Shown here: piece after piece, positions 24,402 to 34,672 of the stretch | How positions within the stretch are numbered: the first letter of the stretch is position 1 | How the letters are laid out: each line of letters opens with the position of its first letter | Origin: Deltaproteobacteria bacterium | Lineage (GTDB): Bacteria; UBA10199; JADGCS01 | Assembly: GCA_015228875.1 (NCBI GenBank) | Contig: JADGCS010000002.1 | Location: forward strand, 1 to 64,000 | DNA: 64,000 nucleotides | Reading direction: 5' to 3' | Position numbers and translations under genes: made by a program | Notes under the pieces: generated by a model | What the model saw: the letters and a program-made list of their open reading frames with translations, nothing else | The model's database searches: none | What the model was told of the DNA's origin: nothing

Positions 24402-27002
24402 TTACAAATCATCCGCAAAAAAGTCTGCACCGCCGCCGCCGCTGAGACCGCCGCTGGTAAACATGTTGCTGATATCTGTGGGTGCAACACGGATGGGGGG
24501 ATCAAGCTCTGCGTACTGCGTCTCTTTTGGGTTTCTAAATTCTGTCACAGGTTTGTCTTTTAGAAATTCTTGCATGTAATATAAAAAAATCGGGGCGGCC
24601 GCTTTGCCACCGGTCTCCCCGCCACCAACCTTGGTTGTGGCCTGATCATAACCTGTCCAGACTCCGGCCACATGATCGGGGGTATAACCCACAAACCAGC
24701 AGTCTGTGAGATCGTTGGTGGTCCCTGTTTTGCCGGCGACGGGGCGTCCAAGGGCATGGACACGGTAACCTGTCCCCCCCGAAACAATGGCCTGCATGAT
24801 CTCGACCATGGTCCCGATGGTCTTGGGACTCATGATGTAACCCTCTGGCAGGTGCTTGCCGTAAAGGATAATCTCTTCGAAGGGTGTGAGCATGAGATGA
24901 TCTTTTTTGACCCAGCTCTGCGCCTCTGTCCATAGATCTGCCCTTAAGTTTTCTGTGTTGGCATCGGTCTCCGAAACAAGGGACAAGGCTGCGTGTGTGC
25001 CGGCTTCGATTTGTTGTTTAAAGTCGGTTATTTTTTTGGGCTGGTTGATCTCGAGCGTTGTTCCAAAGCGGTCGGTCATTCTCTTGACAAAGATAAGATC
25101 GGGCAAGACCCCCCCTGTGGGAAAGATACCAAAGGCGCGGGCAACCTCCATGACTTTCATGTCGTTGGCCCCCAGCGCCATAGAGTAGACCTTGGCGATG
25201 TCTGTTGAAAATCCCAGTTTTCTGCAGAGGGCTGTCACGTATTCGACCCCGATATCCAGGATGATGCGCACCGAGACGACATTTCGGGATGCAATCAGCG
25301 CGGATCTGAGTGACATGGGGCCCCTGTAGCCGCCGCCATAATTTTTTGGTTCCCAGTAACGCCCGGGACCATCTGGAATACGAATTGGTTCGTCCTGAAT
25401 GACGGTTTCGGGCTTGTAGCCTTTGTCGACGGCGCCGGTGTAAAGGAGGGCCTTAAAGACAGAGCCTGTCTGCCTTACAGCCTGTGTGGCCCTGTTAAAT
25501 TCGCTTTCGAGAAAGTCCTTGCCGCCAATGATGGCCCTGACGTAGCCGGTGTTGGCATCGTAGGAGAAGAGGGCGCCTTCGGCCAGCGGGGTTTGTTCGA
25601 GAGAAAAATAGGTTTTATTTTCTTCGTAATTTTTTTTGTCTTTTGGTTCGAGGCCTGCAACGTCAACAACCTTGACCTCAATGACATCTCCCACCTCAAA
25701 TGTTTTATCGGGGCTTGTGATGTACAGGACCCCGTCGTATCCTGATGCGTCGTTGTTTCTTTTTCTTGCCCATCCGTAATTTTTTGGGATGATGATCCCT
25801 GTGATCCCGCCAACACTCACGGTGACTGTCTTTGTTTTTTTGTCTATTTCTGTGACAATCCCCTGATAGAGTTTGTCCTTTTTAAGGTTGAGTTTTGTTG
25901 TCTTGACCCTCTCTTTGGTGAGATCGGGGATGATGGTTCCTGGAGGTAGAGATTCAAAAAACATTTCCCGTCGAACCGTGTAATTAAAGTTATCAAACTC
26001 GGAAACAGGCAGTTTTTTTATGGGCCCTGCGTAGCCATGCCGTTTATGCAGTTCTGTCAGTCCCTTCCAGATGGCGTCGTGAGCCGCTTTCTGGGCATTG
26101 AGATCAAGTGTTGTGTAAATTTTAAGACCGTGTGTGTAGGGGGCATCTTCACCGTATTTTTCGATAATTCTGCGGCGGATTTCTTCGACAAACCAGGGGG
26201 CATAACGCATGTTGTATTGTTTGTCTGTGGGGGCCTGAAAAATTTCGAGTGACGCTCTTTTGGCCTCGGTCTTTTGTTTTTCGGAGATATAACCCTCTTC
26301 AAACATGCGATCGATGACGTATTCTTGTCTTTGTTTTGACCTTTCGAAATTAAGGATGGGGTTAAACTTTGACGGCGCCTTTGCAAGCCCTGCAATCATG
26401 GCGGCCTCGGCGATGTTGAGTTCTTTGGCAGATTTATGAAAATAGTTTTGCGCTGCGGCCTCTATGCCGTAGGCCCTGTTGCCAAAAAAAATCTGGTTGA
26501 GATAGAGATAGAGGATTTCTTGTTTGGAAAAATTGTCTTCGAGTCTTTGGGCAAGGATGGCCTCTTTTATCTTGCGTTCCCACGATTTTTCGCTGGTGAG
26601 CAGAAAACTTTTAACCACCTGCTGCGTGATAGTGGACCCTCCCTGCACAATCTGACCTGCCCTTAAATTTTCGAGCATGGCGCGAAAAATCCCCATGACA
26701 TCAATGCCAGAGTGTTCAAAAAAAGCGGAGTCTTCACTGGCAATGATGGCCTCTTCCACAGTTTTTGGGATCTCCTGGGGAGATAGAACAATGCGTCTCT
26801 CAATCCAGAATTCGCCTACTTTTGTGCCGTCATCCGAGAAAACCTCGCTGATCACAGGGGGATGGTAGTCTCTGAGAGAGTCAAGGAGGGGGAGGTCCTT
26901 GGAGAATTGGGCATAAAGGTAAACAGAAAACCCTGCAACTGACAAAACAATCATCATGCACAGGTAAAAACAGAATTTAAAAAACAGGTAGACGCGTTTC
27001 AT
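24402..27002 (-). CDS. mrcA: Penicillin-binding protein 1A (bifunctional transglycosylase/transpeptidase)
   Basis: An 866-aa class A PBP that polymerises and cross-links peptidoglycan. An N-terminal membrane anchor (about 5-28) is followed by the GT51 domain with catalytic Glu in ASEDSAFFEHSGID and GGSTITQQ. The transpeptidase domain has the active-site Ser in TGSVFKAL, SRN in LIASRNVVS and KTGTTN. The start at 27002 (MKRVYLFF) is preferred to an upstream ATG. The gene's 3' end lies just upstream of the cyclophilin start region. It diverges from the lipoprotein/RNase R genes. Confidence 0.93.
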   Translation of the reverse strand: MKRVYLFFKFCFYLCMMIVLSVAGFSVYLYAQFSKDLPLLDSLRDYHPPVISEVFSDDGTKVGEFWIERRIVLSPQEIPKTVEEAIIASEDSAFFEHSGIDVMGIFRAMLENLRAGQIVQGGSTITQQVVKSFLLTSEKSWERKIKEAILAQRLEDNFSKQEILYLYLNQIFFGNRAYGIEAAAQNYFHKSAKELNIAEAAMIAGLAKAPSKFNPILNFERSKQRQEYVIDRMFEEGYISEKQKTEAKRASLEIFQAPTDKQYNMRYAPWFVEEIRRRIIEKYGEDAPYTHGLKIYTTLDLNAQKAAHDAIWKGLTELHKRHGYAGPIKKLPVSEFDNFNYTVRREMFFESLPPGTIIPDLTKERVKTTKLNLKKDKLYQGIVTEIDKKTKTVTVSVGGITGIIIPKNYGWARKRNNDASGYDGVLYITSPDKTFEVGDVIEVKVVDVAGLEPKDKKNYEENKTYFSLEQTPLAEGALFSYDANTGYVRAIIGGKDFLESEFNRATQAVRQTGSVFKALLYTGAVDKGYKPETVIQDEPIRIPDGPGRYWEPKNYGGGYRGPMSLRSALIASRNVVSVRIILDIGVEYVTALCRKLGFSTDIAKVYSMALGANDMKVMEVARAFGIFPTGGVLPDLIFVKRMTDRFGTTLEINQPKKITDFKQQIEAGTHAALSLVSETDANTENLRADLWTEAQSWVKKDHLMLTPFEEIILYGKHLPEGYIMSPKTIGTMVEIMQAIVSGGTGYRVHALGRPVAGKTGTTNDLTDCWFVGYTPDHVAGVWTGYDQATTKVGGGETGGKAAAPIFLYYMQEFLKDKPVTEFRNPKETQYAELDPPIRVAPTDISNMFTSGGLSGGGGADFFADDL

Positions 27003-27087
27003 GAAGTCCCTTAAAATTATGGACAAGGATGTGTTGATTTATGCACACCTCTTCGATTATTGTATTGTGCGTATAGGTCCGGTAAAC

Positions 27088-27315
27088 ATGAAAGTCAAAA
27101 TGCATTTAAAGCATGCTGGCAAATATGCAGCAAAAGGCAATTCGTTGGCATTACTTGTCATTATTGTTCTTTTTTGCCTTGGGTGTCGCCAGGGGGTGCC
27201 CGACCGTGATCTCAATTCCGACACTGCAAATCCCTCACCTGTCATGACAGGCGAACTCCCCATTGATTCCCCGTATATTCAAGTGAGTGGAGAGATTTCT
27301 AAAGTAAATAAATGA
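27088..27315 (+). CDS. Small lipoprotein
   Basis: A 75-aa protein. A basic N-terminus and a hydrophobic stretch (SLALLVIIVLFCLGC) end in the lipobox LGC, giving a mature lipoprotein of only about 43 residues. No known domain is recognised. It overlaps the RNase R start by 4 nt (ATGA), so the two are translationally coupled. A longer frame back to 27001 overlaps the PBP1A start and is not needed. Confidence 0.55.
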   Translation: MKVKMHLKHAGKYAAKGNSLALLVIIVLFCLGCRQGVPDRDLNSDTANPSPVMTGELPIDSPYIQVSGEISKVNK

Positions 27316-29513
27316 AAGACCAAATACTATCCCTTTTAAGGGCAGATCCCAAACACCAGTTTAATGCGCGGCAGATTGCGCGTCGTCTTGACTTGACGTC
27401 GGGTGATCACAAAGAACTCCGGGCAGCGCTTAAGGAGCTTGCCAGAGAGGGCAAGATCATCATCCACCCTGTTAATCTTTACAGTTTTCGTGATGTCAAA
27501 AAGATACTCAAGGGGACTCTCTCTATTCACGCCGCAGGCTACGGTTTTTTTATACCAGACAGTGCAAAGAAGATAGACGTCTTTATCCCGGCTCGTTACA
27601 TCAATTACGCCATGAATGGTGATGTCGTTCTTGTCGAATCCACAGTCAACAGAAACGACGGCCGTTATGAAGGGCGTGTGATTCAAATCCTGCACAGGGC
27701 GAACAGCACATTTGTCGGCAAACTTTTTAAGAGCGGTGGTCAGTACGTGGTCAGGCCCATCGATGCCACAGGTTTGATCGAGGCTTATATCCCTCAAAAA
27801 AATCTCCTTAAGGCTGTCGAGGGCGATATCGTCCTCGTTCGCATTATACAGTACCCCGGGCACGGGATTATTTCTCTGGGAGAGATCGAAAAAGTCTTTG
27901 GTAAGGAATCAAACGACAAAGACATCACCGATGCCATTTTGCAGAAACACGGGATCAAAAAGGGGTTTGAAAAAAAGGTGCATGACGAAATTGCAAACAT
28001 CCCCGACGATGTTCTGCTTTCGCCCGGGGACAACCGGGTCGATTTGAGGGGGTTGCCCATCATCACCATCGATGGTGTTACGGCACGGGATTTTGACGAT
28101 GCTGTCTGTGTGATTAAAAAGGCCAATGCCTATGTACTTTATGTCTGCATTGCCGATGTCTCTGAGTACGTTGCTGCGGGTGGTGCGCTTGATCAAGAGG
28201 CTTATCAACGGGGGACGTCTACTTATCTTACAGACGAGTGTATTCCCATGCTGCCCGAAAGGCTCAGCAATCATCTGTGTTCCCTCAATCCCTTTAAGCC
28301 GCGTTACACGGTGACGGCCGAGATTCATTACAACGGCAGTTTTGAATTTACCAAGGCCCTCTTTTATCGTTCGCTCATTCAGAGTCGCAGAAGGGCCACA
28401 TATCAAGAGGTCCAGGCCTATTTTGATGGGACGGGCGACCCTCGATTTGATCGCGATGTCAAAAAATCACTCGACAACATGAGGGTGCTTGCTACGAGTC
28501 TGATCAAGCAGGCTGCCGGTCGGGGGGCCCTTGACTTTGAACTTTCTGAGTCAGAGGTGATCTACGATCCGCAGGGCAAAATCACAGCCATCCAGAGGGT
28601 TCAGCGGCTTTTTTCACACCGCCTCATAGAGGTCTTTATGATCGCGGCCAATCAGGCGGTTGCCCAACTGTTTACGGTTAAAAGACTCCCGCTCTTGTAC
28701 AGGGTTCATGACAAGCCTGACGGTTTCAAGCTGGCCAACTTTGTCGCACTGCTCGAATCCATGGGATTAAAACGGGTGAAAGGCACTCGCGATGCTGACC
28801 TCTTTAAATTAATTACAGATCACCCCATGGAGTCTTATTTAAAAATTGTTTTTCTGCGTTCACTTAAACAGGCGCGGTACAGCCCTGAGAACAGGGGGCA
28901 TTATGGTCTGGCTTTGAGTGATTATGCCCATTTTACATCGCCCATCAGACGTTACCCCGATCTTGTGGTACACAGACAGCTTAAATCCATACTCAACACC
29001 GCAAAAAATGGGATGTTGGTCTTAAAACCATCTGATTTTAAATCAGAGGGTGGAAATAAAAGGACATCCACCCAGTATCATTTTTCTGGTTTGCAAAAAA
29101 TTGGAGAGAGGTCATCGCTGCGAGAGAGGGAAAGCTGTGATGCAGAGAGCGAGGTCTTAAAAATAAGAAAAGCCAGATTCATCAAAGATTTTATTCACGA
29201 AAAGTTTTTTGGACTCATCACAAAGATCACCAAGTATGGTTTGCATATCGAACTGGAACCCCATTTTGTAGAAGGTGTTTTAAAAATCGGTGACCTTGAT
29301 GACGATTATTATTTTTTTGACGAGCGGCGTATTTTGCTTACCGGTCGTCGTTCACGCAGGCGCCTCAAGATTGGTGATCGTCTCTGGGTGGGTGTCGCGG
29401 GTGTTGATATCATCAAGGGTGAGGTATTTTTAGAGCCTGTGATTGCCAAAAAGAAACTTTCAGAGGCACAATCGTTGATAAAGTCCAAGCGGGGCGGGCG
29501 TCGGCGGCGTTAG
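27312..29513 (+). CDS. rnr: Ribonuclease R
   Basis: A 733-aa 3'-5' exoribonuclease. An N-terminal winged helix (1-60, FNARQIARRLDL) is followed by cold-shock domains. The RNB catalytic domain has TIDGVTARDFDDAVCV, whose aspartates bind magnesium, and the helical segment HFTSPIRRYPDL. A C-terminal S1 domain (GLITKITKYGLHIEL) is followed by a short basic tail. A Ser/Lys-rich insertion (SDFKSEGGNKRTS) sits between RNB and S1 around residue 575. RNase R degrades structured RNA, including rRNA and trans-translation targets. The gene ends overlapping the convergent ubiA-like gene by 4 nt. Confidence 0.93.
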   Translation: MKDQILSLLRADPKHQFNARQIARRLDLTSGDHKELRAALKELAREGKIIIHPVNLYSFRDVKKILKGTLSIHAAGYGFFIPDSAKKIDVFIPARYINYAMNGDVVLVESTVNRNDGRYEGRVIQILHRANSTFVGKLFKSGGQYVVRPIDATGLIEAYIPQKNLLKAVEGDIVLVRIIQYPGHGIISLGEIEKVFGKESNDKDITDAILQKHGIKKGFEKKVHDEIANIPDDVLLSPGDNRVDLRGLPIITIDGVTARDFDDAVCVIKKANAYVLYVCIADVSEYVAAGGALDQEAYQRGTSTYLTDECIPMLPERLSNHLCSLNPFKPRYTVTAEIHYNGSFEFTKALFYRSLIQSRRRATYQEVQAYFDGTGDPRFDRDVKKSLDNMRVLATSLIKQAAGRGALDFELSESEVIYDPQGKITAIQRVQRLFSHRLIEVFMIAANQAVAQLFTVKRLPLLYRVHDKPDGFKLANFVALLESMGLKRVKGTRDADLFKLITDHPMESYLKIVFLRSLKQARYSPENRGHYGLALSDYAHFTSPIRRYPDLVVHRQLKSILNTAKNGMLVLKPSDFKSEGGNKRTSTQYHFSGLQKIGERSSLRERESCDAESEVLKIRKARFIKDFIHEKFFGLITKITKYGLHIELEPHFVEGVLKIGDLDDDYYFFDERRILLTGRRSRRRLKIGDRLWVGVAGVDIIKGEVFLEPVIAKKKLSEAQSLIKSKRGGRRRR

Positions 29514-30391
29514 AGTAAAACCTCCAAACAAACAAAGACCAAAAAAACCATCGAAACATACCCGTTAAGTGTAAAAAAGGCTGTGTTGACCTTTGAGAGA
29601 TCGTGCGGTTTGATGAGGCTGTGTTCGTAAACGAGAAGACCTGCCATGATGACAATTCCCAAAAAATAAAAAAAAGACAGGCCCTGTAACACACCACTAA
29701 AAATGAGAAATATGATCGAGAATATATGGTAGTCTACTGAAACTAAAAGGGCTCCTTTTATACCCTGTTTTACAACAAAACTATTGATGTTGTGTTTTTT
29801 ATCGTGTTCATAGTCCAGTGTCGAATATATGACATCAAAGCCAGCCACCCAAGCAAAAACGGCAGTGCCAAGCAAGAAGGGGTAAGGGGCGAGGGTGCCA
29901 ATCGATGCAATCCAGGCAGCGATGGGGGCAATGCCCAAGGCTAGACCCAGAAAGATTTGCGTGTAAGCTGTCCACCTTTTGGTGAGGGAATAGCCCAAAA
30001 TAATAATTAATGCTAAAGGTGATAAGATAAAAGTTAACATGTTAAAATAAAATGATATTGCTATAAATAAAATTGAATTAATTATACAAAAAATCACCGC
30101 AAACCTTACTGACAATTGACCGCTGGGGAGTTCGCGGTCCTTTGTGCGTGGATTAAGCCTGTCAAACCGCACGTCGACAATCCTGTTAAATGACATAGCG
30201 GCATTGCGGGCCGTAACCATGGCAAGGCAAATCATAAATAGAAACAAGAGGGGTGGGATGCCCTTAAAGGCTACAAGACAACTCGACACGGCAAAAGGCA
30301 ATGCAAAGATTGAATGCTGAACCTTAATCATCTTGAGGGTCAGAATCATCTTGTTAAAAAACGAGGTGTTCAAATGAATGATCTTATCCAT
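29510..30391 (-). CDS. ubiA: UbiA-family polyprenyltransferase (quinone biosynthesis)
   Basis: A 293-aa membrane protein with about eight hydrophobic segments. Both Asp-rich motifs are present: SFNRIVDVRFDRLNPRTKDR (first) and FDVIYSTLDYEHDKK (second). It attaches a polyprenyl chain to an aromatic acid in quinone synthesis. The subtype could be 4-hydroxybenzoate prenyltransferase (ubiquinone) or MqnP of the futalosine menaquinone route; sequence alone does not decide. The start at 30391 (MDKIIHL) has AAGGGG 8 nt upstream. It follows ubiE by 4 nt. Confidence 0.88.
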   Translation of the reverse strand: MDKIIHLNTSFFNKMILTLKMIKVQHSIFALPFAVSSCLVAFKGIPPLLFLFMICLAMVTARNAAMSFNRIVDVRFDRLNPRTKDRELPSGQLSVRFAVIFCIINSILFIAISFYFNMLTFILSPLALIIILGYSLTKRWTAYTQIFLGLALGIAPIAAWIASIGTLAPYPFLLGTAVFAWVAGFDVIYSTLDYEHDKKHNINSFVVKQGIKGALLVSVDYHIFSIIFLIFSGVLQGLSFFYFLGIVIMAGLLVYEHSLIKPHDLSKVNTAFFTLNGYVSMVFLVFVCLEVLL

Positions 30392-30395
30392 TGGG

Positions 30396-31157
30396 TTACC
30401 CCTTTTTATCCGCACTGACGACGGAACTAATTGACATTAAAAAGTCTTTATGAATCATGTCGATAAAATTATATTGACAAAGTAATTCTTTAAACTGGCT
30501 GGTTGACAAAAACCCCTGAATGGAATCCTTGAGGTATCGGTAGGCCACATCATGACCAGAAATCAACTTGCCGACAAACGGGACAATGTGTTTTGCATAG
30601 GTCTGATGAAATAAAACCCCCCCATTGTTTGATGGCCTAAAAAAATCCAGGACAATAAACTGTCCCCTTGGCTTTAAGACGCGATGAACCTCCGTCATGC
30701 CTTGTTCCAAATCTTGCAGGTTCCTCATGCCAAATGCGCAGGTAATCAAATCGATAGAATTATCATTAAATGGCAAGTCTAAACAATCACACAAAATGGG
30801 TTTAATCTTACCTGCTTTAAAATAATTTTCAATTTTGTGATGTCCGGCCTCTAGCATTTTTTTTGAAAAATCTGCGGCATTCACTGTCGCATTGGGAAAT
30901 TGTTTTATGATTTCTAAACTGAGATCGAATGTCCCGGCGCAGAGATCAAGGGCGTCAAAGGGTTCATCCGGCAGTTTTTTTATCATTGCAACTGTTTTTT
31001 TGCGCCAGATTTTGTCGGTGTTGAGGCTGAGAATGTGGTTAAGGCGGTCATAGGTGGGGCTGATCTCGTCAAAGATGCGTTTGACTGCCCCTGATGCCTG
31101 CGTATCATTTTGCTGTGTCCCTGCGGCTTTGGTGGTGTTGTCTGGTTTGGTGTTCAT
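30396..31157 (-). CDS. ubiE: Quinone C-methyltransferase UbiE/MenG
   Basis: A 253-aa SAM-dependent methyltransferase. It has the UbiE start pattern (RIFDEISPTYDRLNHILSL), motif I (ALDLCAGTFDLSLEI) and the family signature GMRNLQDLEQGMTEVHRVLKP. It methylates the ring of demethylmenaquinone or the ubiquinone precursor. Motif I reads CAGTFD where many members have GTGD, but the class is clear. It forms a two-gene unit with the UbiA-type prenyltransferase. Confidence 0.93.
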   Translation of the reverse strand: MNTKPDNTTKAAGTQQNDTQASGAVKRIFDEISPTYDRLNHILSLNTDKIWRKKTVAMIKKLPDEPFDALDLCAGTFDLSLEIIKQFPNATVNAADFSKKMLEAGHHKIENYFKAGKIKPILCDCLDLPFNDNSIDLITCAFGMRNLQDLEQGMTEVHRVLKPRGQFIVLDFFRPSNNGGVLFHQTYAKHIVPFVGKLISGHDVAYRYLKDSIQGFLSTSQFKELLCQYNFIDMIHKDFLMSISSVVSADKKG

Positions 31158-31291
31158 CAGGTCCGTTTATGTCAATCTGCCGTGGGGTTCAAGAATCAAT
31201 GTTACAAAGAATGATCATCACAATCCTTGAATAATGTGGCCCAAATATATATGGCACCCAGAAGAAAAAAACTTAATAGCGAGGATACTAT

Positions 31292-32473
31292 ATGAACGAA
31301 ACAGTCATCGTTTCTGCAAAACGAACACCTATCGGATCTTTTAACGGTACTCTGGCTGCTGTGTCGGCCCCCAAACTCGGTGCTGTGGCCATTAAGAGCG
31401 CGCTTGAGACCATTGCCTTAAACCCCGAACACGTTGAAGAAGTCATTATGGGTAATGTGGTGATGGCGGGAGAGGGACAGTCCCCAACGCGTCAGGCGCT
31501 CCTTGCGGCGGGTCTTGGTGAAAAAACTGCGGCGCTCACCATTGGCAAGGTCTGCGGGTCGGGGTTAAAAGCGGTCATGCTTGCCGATCAGGTGATCCGC
31601 TGCGGTGATGCCTCGGTCATAGTTGCCGGCGGGATGGAAAACATGTCACAGATACCTTACGTGCTCGAAAATGCCAGAAACGGCTATCGACTGGGCGATG
31701 GAAAACTTGTGGACCTGATGATTAAAGACGGTTTGTGGGACCCCTATAACAACTGTCACATGGGAAACATCGCCGAAAAATGCGCGGCGAAGTACAAAAT
31801 TTCACGTGAAGCGCAGGATCAATACGCCGTCGAATCCTACACACGCGCGCTTTCTGCCATCAGGGACGGCAAGTTTAAAAACGAGATCGCCTGCGTGGCC
31901 ATCCCGCAAAAGAAGGGTGATCCCGTCATTGTCGACACAGACGAAGAACCCGCCCGCGGCAAACCGGACAAACTGCCAGGGCTTAAACCAGCGTTTGATA
32001 AAAATGGGACCGTCACTGCCGGTAATGCGTCAAGCATCAATGACGGGGCGGCCGCTGTGGTCCTGATGTCAAGGGAAAGGGCAGAACAACTTAAAATAAA
32101 ACCGCTTGTTAAAATTGTGGCTCAGGCCCAAGTGAGTCAGGCCCCCGACTGGTTTACCACGGCACCTGCAGCGGCGATGCAAAAGGTCCTCGACAAGGCC
32201 GGTTTAAAACCTAAAGACATTGATCTATGGGAGGTCAACGAGGCTTTCGCGGTTGTCTCGCTTTACAACAACAATAAACTCGGCATCCCCGCAGACAAGG
32301 TCAACGTCAATGGCGGTGCTGTGGCGTTGGGACATCCCATTGGGGCATCGGGGGCGCGTATTCTGGTGACGCTTATCCATGAGATGCTTAAACGCTCAGA
32401 GGCAAAAAGGGGCATGGCATCCCTCTGCATAGGCGGCGGAGAGGCTGTGGCGCTGATAATCGAAAAATGTTAA
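31292..32473 (+). CDS. Acetyl-CoA C-acetyltransferase (thiolase)
   Basis: A 393-aa thiolase. The nucleophilic Cys lies in [12 protein letters not shown] (about 88), the catalytic His in [17 protein letters not shown], and the second Cys in [13 protein letters not shown]. It either cleaves or forms acetoacetyl-CoA. It heads a same-strand run with enoyl-CoA hydratase, acyl-CoA dehydrogenase and methylmalonyl-CoA mutase, pointing to beta-oxidation of short or branched acyl-CoAs. The start has GAGGATACTAT before the ATG. Confidence 0.93.
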   Translation: MNETVIVSAKRTPIGSFNGTLAAVSAPKLGAVAIKSALETIALNPEHVEEVIMGNVVMAGEGQSPTRQALLAAGLGEKTAALTIGKVCGSGLKAVMLADQVIRCGDASVIVAGGMENMSQIPYVLENARNGYRLGDGKLVDLMIKDGLWDPYNNCHMGNIAEKCAAKYKISREAQDQYAVESYTRALSAIRDGKFKNEIACVAIPQKKGDPVIVDTDEEPARGKPDKLPGLKPAFDKNGTVTAGNASSINDGAAAVVLMSRERAEQLKIKPLVKIVAQAQVSQAPDWFTTAPAAAMQKVLDKAGLKPKDIDLWEVNEAFAVVSLYNNNKLGIPADKVNVNGGAVALGHPIGASGARILVTLIHEMLKRSEAKRGMASLCIGGGEAVALIIEKC

Positions 32474-32553
32474 TTTAAAAAGGCTCCTGTTTCTTGGCAA
32501 ACTTTATCTTGGCTGATGGCTAAGGGCTAAGGGCTGGATGCTGGGGGAAAAAA

Positions 32554-33339
32554 ATGACCTACGAAAATATAAATCTCGCGATCAATGAAGGCATTGCAAC
32601 AGTCACCATCAACAGACCAAAGGTACTCAACGCGCTTAACGCCGCTGTGATCAGGGAGCTCTCACAGGCCTTTGATTCTGTAAAAAACAACACACGAGAA
32701 ATCAAGGCCGTGATGATCACGGGTTCTGGCGACAAGGCGTTTGTTGCGGGCGCCGATATCGCGGCCATGAAGGCCATGACGGCACTCGATGCCGAGGCCT
32801 TTGTCAAAGACGGGCACGACTGCATGAAGAAGATCGAAAACTGTCCCGTGCCTGTGATTGCCGCTGTTAACGGGTTTGCTCTGGGCGGGGGGCTCGAACT
32901 TGCCCTGTCCTGCGATTTTATCTATGCGAGCAGGGCGGCAAAGTTGGGGCTGCCCGAGGTAAACCTTGGCCTCTTTCCCGGATTTGGCGGGACACAGAGG
33001 CTGGCAAGACTTTTAGGACGCAACCGTGCCAAGGAGTTTATTTTTAGCGCAGATATGGTCACGGCGGACGAGGCTTGCGCCTTGGGTATTGTCAACAGGG
33101 TCTTTGAGCCTGATCAGCTCATCAGCGAGACAGTCAAGCAATTACAAAAGATCACGAGCAAAGGGCCCATTGCGGTCAGGCTTGCAAAAAAAGTAATCAA
33201 CGAAGGTACCGATCTCTCGCTGGCATCGGGACTTGCCTTCGAAGAGGCCCAGTTTCCCATTATCTTTGCGACGGACGACCGCATGGAGGGTGTGACGGCG
33301 TTTTTAGAAAAACGAAGGCCCAACTTTACCGGAAAATAA
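32554..33339 (+). CDS. Enoyl-CoA hydratase (crotonase)
   Basis: A 261-aa crotonase-fold protein. The oxyanion hole segments DKAFVAGADIAAM and NGFALGGGLELALSCDF are present. Both catalytic glutamates of hydratases are visible, in the GGLELAL region and in LGLPEVNLGLFPGFGGTQRL. It hydrates trans-2-enoyl-CoA, for instance crotonyl-CoA. It lies between thiolase and acyl-CoA dehydrogenase. Just upstream are short direct repeats of GGCTAAG of unknown meaning. Confidence 0.93.
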   Translation: MTYENINLAINEGIATVTINRPKVLNALNAAVIRELSQAFDSVKNNTREIKAVMITGSGDKAFVAGADIAAMKAMTALDAEAFVKDGHDCMKKIENCPVPVIAAVNGFALGGGLELALSCDFIYASRAAKLGLPEVNLGLFPGFGGTQRLARLLGRNRAKEFIFSADMVTADEACALGIVNRVFEPDQLISETVKQLQKITSKGPIAVRLAKKVINEGTDLSLASGLAFEEAQFPIIFATDDRMEGVTAFLEKRRPNFTGK

Positions 33340-33417
33340 ATAACCCATCATCTTCAGAGGGCATTCGCCAGACCGATCAAACTTTGTCTTTTGAAGGCCG
33401 TCTCTTGATGACGATGT

Positions 33418-34578
33418 ATGCACTTTAATCTTTCAGACGAACACAAAATGATTCAGGACATGGCGCGCAAGTTTGCGCGTGAGGAACTTGCCCCAAAGGC
33501 CGCCGAGCTTGATGAAAAATCCGAGTTCCCTTCCATGCACATGCCCAAGATGTTTGAACTTGGTTTTATGAGCATGACCGTAGACACCAAATACGGCGGG
33601 GCGGGGATGGACACCTTGAGTTATGTTTTAGCCCTCGAGCAAATCTCTGCGGGTTGTGCCTCTACCGCAGTCACCATGTCTGTCAATAATTCGCTCTACT
33701 GCGGCCCGATTCAAAAATACGGGACCGAAGAACAGAAACAGGAATTTTTAGTGCCGTGCGCTACGGGTAAAAAACTGGGCGCTTACTGCCTTTCTGAACC
33801 GGGGACCGGCTCTGATGCCGCCAATCAAAAGGCCACCGCCCTTCTTGATGGGAACGACTACATCTTAAACGGCACAAAGAATTTTATCACCAATGCCCCC
33901 AACGCCGATAGTTTTATTGTCTTTGCCATGACCGACAAAGAAAAAAAGACAAAAGGGATTACGGCCTTTATTTTACAAAAAGAGGATGCCGGTTTTTCAA
34001 TAGGAAAAAAAGAGGTTAAGTTGGGCATCAGGGCATCATCCACCAGTGCGGTTGTGATGGAAGACTGTCGGATCCCAAAATCCCGCGTCCTGGGAGAGGT
34101 GGGCAAGGGTTTTAACATTGCGATGAACACGCTTGATTACGGGCGCATTGGTATTGCCACACAGGCCCTTGGTATTTCAAACGCGGCCTTTGACTACGCA
34201 CTCAAATACGCCGGAGAGCGCGAGGCCTTTGGACAGAGTATTAATAATTTTCAGGCGATTCAGTGGATGCTGGCCGACATGTCCACACGCATCGAGGCAT
34301 CAAGACTCTTAATTTACAGGGCGGCATGGATGGTCGATCAAAAAATGCCCTGCAGCCTGCAGGCGGCACAGGCAAAGTTGTACGCGAGCGAGACCTCCAA
34401 TTTTGTGACCAACAAGGCCGTGCAGATCCACGGTGGTTATGGTTACTGCCGCGAGTATCCTGTGGAACGCCTGCTGAGAGATGCCCGCATTACCGAGATC
34501 TACGAGGGGACATCAGAGATTCAGCGGCTTGTCATTGCACGCAATCTTATCAAGGCCAACGAATATTATTTTTTATAG
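33418..34578 (+). CDS. Short-chain acyl-CoA dehydrogenase
   Basis: A 386-aa flavoprotein. The family signatures GAYCLSEPGTGSDA (about 123-136) and the C-terminal QIHGGYGYCREYPVERLLRD are present. The catalytic Glu is in ITEIYEGTSEIQ, the butyryl-CoA dehydrogenase position. It oxidises an acyl-CoA to the 2-enoyl-CoA, passing electrons to ETF. The ETF genes are not in this window. A family A repeat starts directly after the TAG. Confidence 0.92.
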   Translation: MHFNLSDEHKMIQDMARKFAREELAPKAAELDEKSEFPSMHMPKMFELGFMSMTVDTKYGGAGMDTLSYVLALEQISAGCASTAVTMSVNNSLYCGPIQKYGTEEQKQEFLVPCATGKKLGAYCLSEPGTGSDAANQKATALLDGNDYILNGTKNFITNAPNADSFIVFAMTDKEKKTKGITAFILQKEDAGFSIGKKEVKLGIRASSTSAVVMEDCRIPKSRVLGEVGKGFNIAMNTLDYGRIGIATQALGISNAAFDYALKYAGEREAFGQSINNFQAIQWMLADMSTRIEASRLLIYRAAWMVDQKMPCSLQAAQAKLYASETSNFVTNKAVQIHGGYGYCREYPVERLLRDARITEIYEGTSEIQRLVIARNLIKANEYYFL

Positions 34579-34658
34579 CAAGTTACCAACTTGACTTTGA
34601 CGCGATTGAGTTTTTCTATTATGCGCAGGGCGCACCCGCGCTCACTCAACTCAATCCT
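34579..34658 (+). repeat. Family A repeat, copy (forward)
   Basis: It begins at the nucleotide after the acyl-CoA dehydrogenase stop and fills the gap to the methylmalonyl-CoA mutase start. The copy is more diverged than others (GCGCAGGGCGCACCCGCG in the middle). Confidence 0.75.
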
Positions 34659-34672
34659 TGTGCATCAAAAAT